Shown here: positions 11,445 to 29,589 of the stretch, piece after piece
Numbering within the stretch: the first letter of the stretch is position 1
Layout of the letters: every line of letters begins with the position of its first letter
NCBI GenBank assembly: GCA_015501585.1
Contig: JADNRY010000155.1
Coordinates: 1-64,000 of the forward strand
Direction: 5' to 3'
Length of the DNA: 64,000 nt
From: Rhodocollybia butyracea
Lineage: Eukaryota; Basidiomycota; Agaricomycetes; Agaricales; Omphalotaceae
Position numbers and translations under genes: made by a program
Notes under the pieces: model-generated
What the model was told of the DNA's origin: nothing
What the model saw: the letters and a program-made list of their open reading frames with translations, nothing else
Database searches by the model: none

Positions 11445-13595
11445 ATGACCACCCCTCATGTAATCGCTTCGTCTTCACCTCATCCGTCACAGTCTGCGGG
11501 GTCGGGATCGTCAGTGTTCATTTTCCGTGTTGTTCGTCGTTCTTGGAACTGAATCCATGGTGCAGGTCGGGAACAACTACAAAGTCGGCCGTAAAATTGG
11601 GGTATGAACAACTAGCTAGTAATATTTTTCAATGGCAAACTAACTAGGTACCTTAGGAGGGTTCTTTTGGTGTCGTGTTCGAAGGCTAGTTCTCTTTTTG
11701 TAGTAACAACCCCAACGTTGACACAAATGTTAACAGGGACCAAGATGCTCTCCAATACGCCTGTTGCAATCAAATTTGTGCGCCCACATCATCATTCTAC
11801 CAAGGCGGCCCTGTTCGCTGACACTTCACATAGGAACCTCGAAAATCGGACGCACCTCAGCTACGAGATGAATTTCGGTCTTACAGGACATTGAACGGCA
11901 CACGTTGGTCTTGGTCTTAACTCTCTTCTTTATCCCTTTCCAACTTCACTTTATTCAGCCGGCGTTCCTCAAGTACACCATTTCGGCCAAGAAGGGTTAC
12001 ACAACGTCCTCGTCATTGATCTCCTTGGTCCTAATCTCGAAGACCTCTTTGACATGTGCGGTCGGAAATTCACTATCAAGACTGTTTGCATGGCAGCGAA
12101 ACAAATGGTGAGCGCGGCGTAATTCCATTGGACGAAGCCAATTTCCTTCTTATCCTTAACCCCTCTCATTTTATTAATGTCTCCATTCGTCCAGGTCACC
12201 AGAGTACAAGCTATTCACGACAAATCTTTAATATACCGGGACATTAAACCCGACAACTTCTTGATCGGGTCCCCAACTCCAAGACTGCCAACACGATACA
12301 TATCATAGGTAAGTTTCAGTTGTTCTGCTTCTGCTTCTTTTCGCTTCTTTTTCAGATAATCCTCTCCACTTGATGTCATACTAATCTTGCTCTAGACTTT
12401 GGTATGGCGAAACACTACCGCGACCCGAAAACTAAAGTGCACATACCCTATCGAGAGCGCAAGTCGCTCTCCGGCACTGCTCGATACATGTCCATCAACA
12501 CTCACTTGGGTCGTGAACAGTCCAGACGCGATGACCTGGAATCATTAGGTCATGTATTCATGTACTTTCTCCGAGGCGGTCTGCCATGGCAAGGACTGCG
12601 GGCTGCGACTAATAAGCAAAAGTACGAGAAGATCGGAGAAAAGAAACAGACCACTCCATTTCCGAACTCTGCGAAGGTTTCCCTGGTATGTCAGAATATT
12701 TTGTTGAGCGTTTCACAAATGTATTGATATTTTTGACAGAGGAGTTTGCCATCTACATGAACTATGTCCGCAAGCTTGGCTTCGAGGAGACTCCGGATTA
12801 TGACTTTCTTCGTGATCTGTTTACTAAGGTCTTGAAAACCCTTGACGAAGCTGATGATGGCGTGTATGACTGGATGCTCCTTAACAATGGTAAAGGATGG
12901 GAAGCTAGTAATGTAAGTAATACCCGTTACTGCGATATCTTTCCAGTGTTTTAACATCTTTCATCAGCCTCATGCAAGCTCTGCGACACCGCATCGTGAA
13001 CGACGCGATCGTGAGCGTGAACACGGTGCTCACCGGCGTGGCTCTCGACAGCCTCAGGAACCTGCCAATACATCTTCAGGCCTCGTCGTTAGTCCTGCAC
13101 CTGCACATGTAAAAAGCAGTCGGCGGCCAGCAACTAACGAGCGAAACAACTCGACTCCTCGTGACATCGGAAGTGTCCAACCACTGGCACCCACGAGTCG
13201 ACGCGCAAGTCAGCAGCAACGCGAGAACAGTGCCCTTGCCAGCGTCGGTCTGCCAACACCACACCCTTATGCACTGCCCCGACCCCCAATGGCTACCGAA
13301 CCACAGCTGATCGAAACGCCTATGGCAGAAACTCTCCCAATCCTGCTGCAGGATTGACGAACGGCATACTGCCTCACAACGGCTCGGAGTCTTTTTTATA
13401 CGGGCAGATGCCTGCTAAGGGTACCAATTCTAGGGAGGGCACAACAACAGGGACGGGATTAAGAGATGCGCTTCCTGGCCCAGTCCGAAGCATGGCTATC
13501 TACGATCGAGAGATGAACGGGTTTAGAGAGCAGGATGAAGATGGTGGTCACGGGCGGGGAAAAGGTTTCTGGGTGCACTATGCTGTCGGGGGTAG
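11445..13595 (+). CDS. yck2: casein kinase 1, plasma-membrane YCK type
   Basis: Ser/Thr kinase of the CK1 family. Seen in order: [17 protein letters not shown] (glycine loop), VAIKF (lysine), [45 protein letters not shown] (catalytic loop), [29 protein letters not shown] (CK1 signature) and [18 protein letters not shown]. Ten exons: 11445-11513, 11566-11601, 11657-11684, 11737-11777, 11834-11903, 11959-12107, 12195-12308, 12396-12685, 12740-12912, 12968-13595. The intron 11685-11736 has a GC donor. Four single-base frame breaks sit at G/C runs (about 12271, 12662, 13283 and 13571). With four bases added the total is 1602 nt (533 residues) and the end becomes GFWGALCCRG. That double Cys is the palmitoylated tail of Yck1/Yck2-type membrane kinases. 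Uncorrected, the last frame runs to 13641. Confidence 0.93.
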
Positions 13596-14482
13596 TCTAG
13601 ATAGCCTGAGAGCAACTTCCTGGGTGATGGTGGCTCTCTGATTTGATCTCGTACGACTTGGTTATGGTGAATACCCTATTCTTCCGGATACCTTGGGCAG
13701 TTCTGACTTTCTCGTAGACATCCGAAAATAGATTCGCATGGCTACCTACCCTAAATCAACGACCGATAATTATTGAACTAATTTTCACCGGCATATCGAC
13801 TTTCATGATCATCTCTCTCGGCTGTTCCTCCCCTTTTTTTTACCTCTGTTATTACGCTTTCGTTGTCGAGCACTGTACTTTTTGTCTTGATTATCCTCAT
13901 TTTACGCATTATTATCATAAACAATCTTTATCGTCACCCATGCTTCTGTCTGTCCTTTTGTCGTCGATGCCCTCTTTAACCTTCACTCCCTTTCAACACT
14001 GTATTATCTAGCTGGCATAATTTTCAATCATTTGGGTAATGGATCAGCCTCTACTGGCATATTTTCCTCATCCTTTACAGCTTTGGGGTCTAAGGTTGTT
14101 GGATCCAGGCGGTTGAAACGCCTTGTTGGAAGCAGAAATTCAGCCTAGACATTCTACGCGAGATAGAATAGTGATAGAATAGGCCAAGAAATGATTCTTT
14201 CCTCCTTCCTTGGCCAACTCATACCGGCGATAAGCTCCTGAGCAGGCCTCGCTTAGAAGAAGCCGATCAGCATCTTCTCGTATCGCGTGCGTTGAAAGTA
14301 TGGTGTAGAATTCTTTACAAGTATTCGTAGTCCCCAATATTGTCTACTCAAGTACGTATTCGTTATTTACTGTCTATAGGTTATAGCAATGTCGTAGCAA
14401 GATCGTACACAAAAATGAATACATGTTGGTGTTTTGAATCCCTCCCTCGAGTCATAAGCCTGATACAGTAGACGCAAACCTC
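13596..14482. other. intergenic, convergent gene ends
   Basis: Lies between the 3' ends of the kinase and ABC transporter genes. No gene, RNA or repeat recognised. Confidence 0.5.
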
Positions 14483-19969
<5,487 letters not shown>

Positions 19970-21718
19970 CAGAAGTCGTGGGGGTCGAAAAGAAGGGTCC
20001 CTCGAGTGACCGATTTCTTTTAATAAACGGGTGTGATACTAGGTATCCTTCGGTATATTGTTACCGTGTTCCGTCGGAACGCAAAGGCACAAGTTGTGCC
20101 GGACTCAGATCAGATCCTCTAAATCTCTCTTCAACGCAATTCGAAGCACCCTTACGAGGCTTTCTGGTGGTGGGCAAGTGTAACAATTACTCAGATAACT
20201 CCATTTCAAGTGACTTGATGACAATGATTACCGATTTTTACCCAGTCTCCTCTTTGTAATTCATCCGAACTTCCGACTCCCACAGTACTAAGCTCTAAAA
20301 TTGAAGGTTTCTACACCCCTACCTCAGGCCTCAAGGCCTCGTGGCTGTCTCAGTGTCTGGTGAGAGTTTACATTCAGTGACGCGTCTATGAGGTCTCCGT
20401 TCAATGCGAGAAATCAAGTCCTTATACGGCAAATTTCTGCGCACAATTCCTCCTTATTGACGCTTTCAAGTTAGCAGTTGTATCCCCCGGTGATTCCCTG
20501 GTACCGTGCGGCAGCATCCGTGTATAAGTAATCCAACTCCCTCCAACCATTGCTATCACTCCCGCAGCCTTTTAAAATCAGTTCAGCCCCTCCCGTAGGG
20601 TATCAAAATGCATCGTCGGAACTTTCTGCCTAGATATCTCATCAAGTAAACCCAGGGGGTTGGTTTACTCGTAACGAGATGTGTTCTCTCTCTCAAAAAC
20701 AAAATAGCAATTTTTGTACAAAAAATGAGAGTGTTTTCGAAGAATAACTTGGTCGGACCAGCCATTTCCCTTCAAGCCGTACCACTTATCTATTCTGCGC
20801 ATCTGCTAGAGGGAGCTTCAAAATTAGCCAATCAACCAACGTTCGTGCCACTGTGTGCCTTGAGACTCACTGCCAATACTCCAATTCTCTACATCCTCCG
20901 TTAGTCAACTATGGCTGCAATTTTTAATTCAGTGCCCTAGCGAGGTATTAGGACATGGTGCCCATCGCAATCGGACACGAGCTGCATATCCAAAGGGTAA
21001 AGTTGGTAGAGTTTTCGACTACCCGAACCTACTCAGCTAACTGCTTGAGGCCATCACAGTTTCGCATCGAACCACCATCGGTGCAATTTATCCAAAAAAA
21101 AAAACATGTTACATTTCGTATACATAACTTACATCTTCGAGAACATATTCGAACACTCCGTGGTGAGAGATGGGTACCCTCTTTTACTCTTTCTGTCTTT
21201 CTTCTACATGGACCACCTTCCTTCGGGTCCACCTCACGTCGAGGCTGGACACACACACTTGTCCAGTTACCGTTATAGTCATCCACACACATCACACCCA
21301 GTTATCTATTATCCATTCGTCCCCGTCTCCTCATCCGTCTCCGTTTCCTTCGTCGCTCCACTCCATACAATCCCCAGCAAAAAAAACAAGAAGGGAAGCT
21401 GAAACAACGCACAAGAAAAAATAATAATCCCGGACTGCTTCCTCACAGCTGTTCCTGCTCCTACGCAAGTCCTACATGACGCCTCAGCCCCCACAAATCA
21501 AGATCCTTCCCACTATGAGTTCGGAATGATATCCACACCCTGTGCTGCATGAGATGCCTCGTCATATAGTCGTCCATAGTCGACTTCAAAGAGGGAATCA
21601 AAAATCGGGGGAAGCTTTGTGGAAGCTGGATGACGACGTAGGTCCATATTTGACCTTCAAGGGAGATGCGGAAACTTAAAGAGTACTAGGGAATTGGGTA
21701 AAGGGTCAACGGTAAGAA
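19970..21718. other. no recognisable gene
   Basis: About 1.75 kb containing the upstream region of the ABC transporter. A run of eleven A at about 21091 and a CT-rich tract at 21180-21400 are visible. Open frames near 20955-21490 are low in complexity and unlike any family I know. Confidence 0.45.
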
Positions 21719-23238
21719 CTACGATTTGACTGTATGCGAGGAAGACTTGAAAGGTAAGAACGAAAAGAGAGAAGTAAAAAAGTTGAGATAATTAAATTGA
21801 TACGCACATCAGGATCCTCTCGAAAAGAGTTGAAGATGATGTAAAGTTGTCGGACGAGGGTGAGTAGGCCGTATAGACTAGGACCCAAACGCTTGCCATT
21901 CATGCCCAGAAACTCCGGCATCTTGGCATGAGCATCTGAAATTAGTTTCCGGGAGCGCTCAAGTAGCATGTCCGGTTCAACATCAAATACAGCACGAATG
22001 TCTTGAACGATATCTTCGAGTTTGCTATAAACACGTTCGTCAGACTTGGGGCTTGGACAGAGATTCAAATGTCCTCACGTTTCATGGGCTACTTCACGCA
22101 AAATATCTTCAGGGTACAGATCGCCAAGGTACCGACCCACACGGGAATGTATCAGATCCAGAGGTACTGAAGGGAAGGTGAAAGTGAATAGATTTCCAGG
22201 GTGAAGCTGTACATCGTGTAGACTGCATCCCATTCGCACTTGTCCATTCTCCAAGATGATCGTGTACCATGAGTTGGCACGGATGGGATCGATACCAAGA
22301 GTCCGGTCAAAGTCACTCGAAGAGCGCGCATGCTGCACAGGGTTCAGCGCAACCGTCCAACACGCCGAATCACCGACAGTTCTGGCAGTGTCTCGGAATT
22401 CGGAGCGATAGCGAAGAGCATTGGTTTTAGTAGGCAGTACCTCTGTTCGCCAGCCTCGTTCGGCGTATTTTTCGAATGCCCGAAGGATGCTGTTTCGGTC
22501 GGAGTTGGAGATCCTCCATGAATGCCGTGGTACAGCGACCGAGCATCGTTCAACAAAAGTTGCATAGGGATAAAAGGAATAGGCGTGTGTGTAGCTGATG
22601 GCATTCATAACACAAGCTTTGGATAAAAATCGAAGCACCCAATTTCAAGATAAACTTTTGGAGACTTTTATGATTTACTCACTCGAGTGGAATCCCAAGA
22701 TGACTTGTAACACGTTGGTTTTATACGTTATGATCTGGACTTTTCTTTCATCGGAGGCTCTGACAAAACTATACACGTCCCAGATATCTATCGCAGGGTA
22801 ATCATCGTTGACCACGGGTGGCTGGGCAAAAGTTCGTCCTGCCTCAAAAGCATTCTGGAACGTCGTTTGCTGATCTGGCCTAGGTGTGAAATCATATGCA
22901 ACACTGGTCAGGAATCCAGCCAAGAGCATGACTTTATCCCATTCCCTCACGATATATAGATCAAGATCAGAGTTTTCGAAAACGGTCAAATCGAAGAATT
23001 GCAAGGCGGCAGAACCAGAGATGAGAGTGTCTGTTTTGAGTTGGATTAGACGAAAGGCGTTGATATCTTCTTGACTGAAATATCGGAGGAGGATGTGCTC
23101 GATGCGAAAAGCTTGTAGATTGAAAGATGATACGGCAAATTGAAGGTCCTTGTGAGCTAGAGCGTAGTGATAGTGGTCAAGAGGTGACAGTTCTCGAAGA
23201 ATGAGGTTTTGAGCGGGTAGCGGTGGTCTAATGGACAT
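21719..23238 (-). CDS. conserved Agaricomycete protein with nucleotidyltransferase-like motif
   Basis: Four exons. The first (23238 to about 22683) encodes MSIRPPLPAQNLILRELSPL and then LISGSAALQFFD with SDLDLYIV, the spacing of the GS...DxD motif of the Pol-beta-type nucleotidyltransferase fold. Exon 2 carries ACVMNAISYTHAYSFYP and HSWRISNSDRNS. An apparent stop at 22075-22077 is best explained by a 54-bp intron (GTGAGG donor, CTGAC branch-like site, TTTATAG acceptor) that keeps the frame and joins HET to KLEDIVQDIRAVFD. A last intron leads to a short exon ending VKS and a stop at 21719. Whether the fold is an active enzyme is inference; I know no experimentally studied member. Such proteins are common orphans in Agaricomycetes. 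Confidence 0.75.
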
Positions 23239-24216
23239 CAGTCAATTTTCTGACCTTTATTGGGCCACCTACATAAGTCCCATGCTCACTTCTGTAGAAA
23301 GCTTTTACTTTTTTCTTGCATACAAAGAAGGAACAAACTGGAGCTTGTCTTAAAGGTCTGATAAGATAAGACAAGGTAGCGCCGTCGGGGTTCTTAGGCG
23401 CCTATTTAACTTGTTCTTGTTCAAGACTCTTTACATGATAAAATTGCATCTTTTTGTCCTCCTCAAGTCCAACCGTCCCAGGACTCGTACATTGGCTCAC
23501 TGGTGCCGATAGGGCTTTCCAGCTTGGCCGCATGTGGCAGTGTTGTTTCCTTTTGGGATTGGTTCAATCCTCCTCTGCCCACCTGCGCCGCACGCGGGGC
23601 CAAGCCCCAGGTAAACATGCTGAAACTAGATATCAGAGATTGTCCTTCACAGGACTACATACTCTGGATATTCCGGTTGGTCAGTGGAAACCTGGAGCCC
23701 AAAAAGAAAAACGCCATGGTGGAGAGTAGTGGGATATATGCAGACCAAATTCCCGCAGCCACGTAGCTAACAAGTATCACCAGGATGGAGAAAAAAGCGT
23801 TCGGGAAAACCTGCTATGTGTGCGAGGAGATTATAACCCACTTGGGTGCACACTGCGCACGGCGTTTGCAACGTCGCTCAGCTCACACCACCCATCTGGT
23901 TATCTTCTCTAGCTCAATTGAAACCTCATCAACCACAGCAATAGCGTAAAATATAGGTAACCAGTACTTAAATCCGGTCTAGCGTGTCAGAAGTTCCCAG
24001 TCAGCAACTTGCTTCCAATATATTTGCTTGCAAATCAGATATATGTGTGCGTTTACGGTTCTGACAAACTTCTGGATTCATAGGTTATTGAATATGACAT
24101 TAATGACTACAACACGGGCACTCCGTGACGAGTGGTGTTCCCTAAATAAAAGCATACGAACCAAGGGATTCGTCAACAACCCACAACCCACACATCTACG
24201 CCCAACTCTCGCTACC
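23239..24216. other. no recognisable gene
   Basis: Between divergent genes; presumably holds both promoters. Two overlapping frames at 23454-23766 have no recognisable features. Confidence 0.45.
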
Positions 24217-26167
24217 ATGGCTATCACCAAAAACATCCTTGTTCACGCTATTCCTGCTTGGGGTACGGTACCATCTTTAGCGTCTCTGCCACACTAACAG
24301 AAACCCTTGTCTCCTCATAAAAATCAGGCCACAATAAGCCTCTGGTTACTTTGGCCGTTTTCATTACCAGATCGCGTCCAGAAGTAATGATAACCCTCAT
24401 TACGACTGGACTCATCCACCCCAAGTTCGTGAACGAACTCAAGTCTAAATTGTCGAAGGAAGAATATGAACAGCTTTCACCTCGTATCAAGTTCGTCCAC
24501 AGATCCCGAGTGGACAAATAATAGGATCTTATCAGTGTTTTTGTAGTGTCATCGATGTAGCGGGAACAGAAGTAAACCCTTTCGAACCTCTCAAGGAATT
24601 TGCTCCTGCCTTCTCCGCTCTGTATAATTCTGAGCCCATCTCGTGCAAATCGTCAGGCAAGGTATTTTCCGGACTCCCACCCCCTGTCTTAGCTATCGTG
24701 GATGTTCGTGCCCCCTCTACTATATATCACGTCGACCCACGTTGACTTCGTTGACTTTACTGGTAGCCTTTTGCGCCATATGCTTTCGAGTGCATCCGTT
24801 TCACAAAGGTTCCCGTTATCGCCTGGGTTACTGCTCCTTGTGGGCCTCTTCTCAAGATTTTCGGACCTGCGTCGCTCGGAGGAATAGCCGATACAACGCT
24901 AGAAACCGAGGCTGGGTTGGCAGCAGCGAGAGCCCGAATTTTGGCACCTCCGAATGAGCAAACGAAACCAGCGCCCCACGCGGCGGTACGTTCGATGTCT
25001 TTCTCAACACCAGAAGTACTTTGCTGATTCTTGTCTCTATTTAGTTTGCTTCCTCCGGCTACATAAAGTCGGTAGTTCCTGGTTCACCGCCCATGTATAA
25101 TCACGAATGGAACCCTCAGATTGTATGTTGAATTGTCTATCCACTAGACTTTAATCATTTACCCTACATAAAGAACTTGCTACCCGAAACCGTGCTCGAA
25201 CAGTTTGGTCAAATATACCTGCGCGTAGCCGATGGCGTAATTTCTGTGTCCAATTCAGTGTTCGAGAAGGAGGCAGTGGATGCTACAAGGACATGGCTGG
25301 CGGGGAATGGAAAACCCTTCTACGCGCTGGCCCCGCTCTCGTTACCGAAACCAAAGCGCCACTCAGAAGCTGATGGCGAAGTGTTACAGTTTTTAGGCGC
25401 TATGAAAGAGAAATTTGGTTCCAAGTCACTGATATACGTGAGTTCTCCTTGATTGACTTTGTTTCGATTCAACTGACTGCTCCGACCTAGATATCGTTCG
25501 GCACCTTTTTCTGGCCGCCTGAACAGCTGAAGCTGGTAGCTCTAATCGAAACCCTCATTGCCAATCAGACACCATTCATCTTCTCCCATGCGTCTCCTTT
25601 GGCTAATCTGCCCGCTGAATTTACAGCTTCGATCAAGGCAAGCGGAATCGGTTTTTCGAGTCCATGGAGCCCCCAGGAAACTATTCTACAACACGAGGTA
25701 ACAGGTTTCTTCGTCACTCATGGAGGGTGGAATTCTATCCAGGAATCCTTCGAACATAAGGTCCCACTGTGAGTGCTAGTGTCCTACTGTTTTACTCACT
25801 ACTTAAACCATACTTTAGGATCTTCTGGCCGATGGGTGCCGACCAGCCTGTTAATGCTGCTGTTCTTGGCATCACGCACAAAGCAGCTTTTGAGCTGATC
25901 GAGGTGCGCTCAGGTGAAAATGGCACGAAGCCTTTGTTGCGTTTCGAGAATACGGATTACAAGCCTACGTTCACGGTCGACGCAGTGAAATCTGAAGTGA
26001 AGCAACTGCTGGTGAAAATTAAGGGCGAAGAGGGTAGGGTTGTAAGGGCAAATTTTGAGAAGCTGGCAGATGAGATGGGGAGAAATTGGGAGGATGGGAA
26101 GCAGAGCCGAACAGACCTCGATGAACTTCTCAAAAAATATGTGGATCGAGTAGTAGCCCTGTCATAG
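24217..26167 (+). CDS. GT1 family UDP-glycosyltransferase, left copy
   Basis: Transfers sugar from a nucleotide sugar to a small acceptor; the acceptor is unknown. Eight exons are joined by seven introns of about 50-65 bp. It starts MAITKNILVHAIPAWGHNKP. The donor-binding C-terminal half holds ISFGTFFWPPEQ, the signature block SPWSPQETILQHEVTGFF, VTHGGWNSIQESFEH and IFWPMGADQPVNAAVLG. The catalytic-type His of the N-terminal lobe is in AWGHNKP. The frame is intact with clean splice sites, ending KKYVDRVVALS. A second copy lies inverted at 47779-49688 with the same exon layout. The two are close relatives throughout, and non-coding similarity reaches into some introns. Confidence 0.93.
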
Positions 26168-27031
26168 AAAAATAGAATAGCTTGGAAGGCTTAGAGTTAG
26201 AAGATATACATACTTAGATAGTACTTAGATCCGTACATACAAGTAATTTTCACTCCGGAATTAAGATCTTTAATTTGTCGTCAATGCTAACGACCAATGG
26301 GGCATAGTGCGAAGGGTTGAAGTTGACAGATTATTGAAAAGACCAGAAAGACCAGAAGGATGTGGATCATGGCAAAGGGGTGTGTCCCAAGGCGACGGTT
26401 CCAAACATGAAAATTTATAAACTACTATTTAAGAGTGGGTTTTCAAGTCTAATATCGACCATTCCAGACGTCACTATGTACAAGTATCGTTGCCTTTGCG
26501 GAGCTGCCATACAAGTATAGAATCAGCTGGATAACTGTTGATTTCTACCCCGACGTTTCAACTAAACAACAAATCTTCCGACCTGGAGGTAACCAATCCG
26601 ATAGTAGTCTCATACGTGAACGAACACAGGACGGATTGGTTTCAAAGTCCGAATCGGTGCTGAGCGCACATCGATAATGTTTGGGCCACTATCATTATTG
26701 TTTTCTATCCTCTGCCCAAACACTTCGTTTGTTTCTTTCGGCTTCATAGCAGTACTATAACAAGATATAGTAGTAGATAACACAGGATAACACCCGGTAG
26801 CAGCTGCTCATAGAATCAATACAAGGCTCGTTCCTAAAAACTTTGATGCCGTCTTGTTTAGCTTAGCTAAGTAGGTAGCGGCTGTCCTTTGCGAAGAGAC
26901 AGGAAGGGACTCATTCGCATATAAACCTTTATAAGGCTGAACTGTCATGATCAATTATCCCTGATGCTATTGACTCCCGACTAGTACTTACCACAGGTTC
27001 ACACCCGTTCCTCTACAATTCCTCTACTTAG
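26168..27031. other. intergenic; right part belongs to the tandem duplication
   Basis: No gene seen. From about 26510 the sequence is a diverged duplicate of about 28640 onward (shared blocks such as cgacgtttcaact and ctcgtttgtttctt), so it is the 5' flank of the DUF6533 duplication unit. Confidence 0.6.
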
Positions 27032-28440
27032 ATGATGAACCTCCAAGTCGGGGCTTCAGGTGAGTGGACGGCCCTCGAGCAATTACCACTGCCATTAAAC
27101 ACTACGCCATTCAAGTATTAGGCCTGGTGCTCACAGGATGTGATATTACTTTTACCTGGCAGGCGGAGGTGCAATATATATGGAGGTGAGCAGGCGAATG
27201 TTCATAGATATAGCTGTTGACATTGTCCTCCATTTTCAGAAAGCCTTTGCGCATAACGTTTGTGCGATGTCTTTTCGTTTTGATGCGATATCTCCCAGTC
27301 GCATTCCATATGTATGTAGAACAATTGCTCCCTGAGGTTAGTAAGGACAGCTCAATGAATGCTAGTATCCATTTGATATTTGTGAGCATATGGATACATG
27401 GCGCTGAGCAAGTACCAGAAGAACATTGCAAGATTATTGAAATTTTCCGCGTTGTCACAAGGTCTATCCTGCTCTTGTCACTAGATTTGATTCTTATGCT
27501 TCGAGGTCTGTCCACAAACCAACCGTAAACAAACTTTGTGGCCTACTTCTGATTTTCAATTTTTTTAGTCTTTGCCTTATACGACCGAAACCGATTAATA
27601 GGCGTGTTTCTTTTATTCGTACTTGCGATAAGAATTGCTTCGTCGGCCTATACCTCCCAGGATCAGCTAGTACTAAGATTCCCAAAGGAGATTAAGTTTA
27701 CCAAGTATTGCATTGCTGCAGTCAGTTTTAACGATGGTCCCGGGAATGCAGTTTTGGTGTTCATGTCTACCCGTATTAATTTGCTATTCAATATTTCACT
27801 GACAAAACGAAACTAGATACGGAGAACTGGTCGTTCAGTCAGTGATCATTACCCTAGCTATGAAGCGCACCGTCTGGGACCTCCGCCAGTATTCCTACTC
27901 ATTGTTTTCTGTGCTGAACAGAGATGGCTTGGTCGTGTTTTGCACTATTGGTGGTAACATGTCTACTTACCTCATTGCCAAAACACATATCCTTAATATC
28001 CAAATTACCAGCGGCAATGATTGCAGTAGGTGTGGCATCGAAGAAAGGAGCAGCAGGTTTTTTCGTGTTTCCGTGAGCTTGTTGGCGATTCGATTTAGCT
28101 GTTGCTGAAAATTTCTACTTCTAGGCTTATCATATCACTAGTTCCTGCCGCGGTATGTATTTCGTGATATTACATGGATTAATGATATCATTTTTCAACA
28201 TTTTTTCCAGGGATGCCACACATTCTCAATCTGCAAAGACTGGAATTGGCAAGCCCAAGCGCTACTTCATCTGAGAGAAAGGAAGATCTAGAGCTTACCA
28301 CCATCGAAAATGTGAATATAACAACGTGGGATGCGCCATGGGATACTAGGACATTTCAAATAGTCGAGCATGATACCGTTACCCCTCAGCAACTTGAAGG
28401 CGCAGAGCCATCGAGCTGGAGGAGTGTATATACAGTCTAG
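27032..28440 (+). CDS. DUF6533-type seven-helix membrane protein, copy A
   Basis: Nine short exons. It starts (M)MNLQVGAS, then GLVLTGCDITFTWQAEVQY, IWRKPLRITFVRCLFVLMRY, HGAEQVPEEHCKII, RSILLLSLDLILMLRVFALY, DRNRLIGVFLLFVLAIRI, GELVVQSVIITLAMKRTVWD and LFSVLNRDGLVVFC. These are the alternating hydrophobic helices and the W...Y..R..R pattern of the large Agaricomycete DUF6533 family. Function is unknown; seven helices make a receptor plausible but unproven. The cytosolic tail ends RSVYTV. A one-base loss near 28221 breaks the frame just after the last helix; copy B has one more C there. The tail frame (LNLQRLELASPSATS) is that of copy B. Confidence 0.8.
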
Positions 28441-29589
28441 TGAAGCGGAAAGTAGACAACTTGAACAGTTTATGAAATAGAATAGAAATATACATTTTAC
28501 TAGAAGCCAACCAGAGATGGAGAACCTTTCAAGGAACTCCATCGGAAAACAGGGACTAGTCACTAGGAAGCATATCCATTCACAAGTTTGCATTCACTTT
28601 CGATAATTACTTGTACTGGCTTGGAACTGTAGCATATATGTACAGTATAGAATTAGTGGATAACCATGACTGTCAATTTTTAATACAGGTCTCCACTCCG
28701 ACGTTTCAACTGAACAACAGATATTTTGACTTGGAGAGGTAGCCCATTCGACGACGGTAGCTAATACTCATACATACTAAACGAAGACAGGACTGTGCCT
28801 TGGTACTTCTAGAATCCAAGTAGGCCCTGAAGTTAGGAATACTCACATCGACGTAATTCTTGAATCTTGATGTTTCCACTGTCCTTTGCCCAGGCACCTC
28901 GTTTGTTTTTTTTTCGCGGTTTGACACTACTTGCAGCCCATAACAGGATATAGTAAATAACAGCTGACAGCCGCTGCAGCCAGCCCGTCGTTGGTCGCCT
29001 TGATAATTAATTTAGGACTCGTTGCTGAAAGCTGGAATACTCGACGGATGTCCATATATTCCAGCCCCATTGCAGTGCAATCAGAAACTGTGGATTGGGG
29101 GGCACGGAACGTTAGCTCGTGGAATCGCAGAAGAAGTCACGCCGCTCGGGTAATTTCCGCTAGTTCCTTCGATGACGTTGTTACCAAGATTGACTCGAAT
29201 ATTATGAGCCTATGTAAGCTACAGTGTGAGTTATCATATATATGTAAATGAATTTGAAGGATGCGGTGATAGTATTGAACGTAATTGGAGGAATTAGTTG
29301 GGGGTGGGGAAGAAATTGAGAGATGTACATGAAGAACGGGTAAGCTTCACGATGTATGTCAGGCTTCGACGGAGGAGTCAGATCGTTGAGATCTACGGAA
29401 TTGATATCTATTGTGCTAGAGGTGGGCATAGTAGGTGGGCATCTAAACTATTTGAAGTCAGAACTGTGAATTCCATGACCAGTCATCCCTGAATACTATT
29501 GACTCTTAACTATATTAGTGTGAATGATTTCGAACTGAGGTTATTACTTGGTCCCAGCTTGGTCCCCGCTTATACCTTGAAAGCTTTGG
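28441..29589. other. intergenic between tandem DUF6533 genes
   Basis: The left part (from about 28640) is the duplicated 5' flank also seen at 26510-26820. The block 28990-29470 has no counterpart upstream of copy A and looks inserted in B or lost from A. An open frame at 28991-29251 has no recognisable family. Confidence 0.55.

Noticed and set aside
13354..13641. Separate small gene after the casein kinase
   Set aside because: It continues the kinase C-terminal exon after a one-base frame break at a C run.
22075..22077. In-frame TGA followed by continued coding, as if a stop were read through or recoded
   Set aside because: A 54-bp intron with good donor, branch-like site and acceptor removes the stop and keeps frame.
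28991..29251. Small gene between the DUF6533 copies
   Set aside because: No start context, family or splice structure; best seen as non-coding insert.
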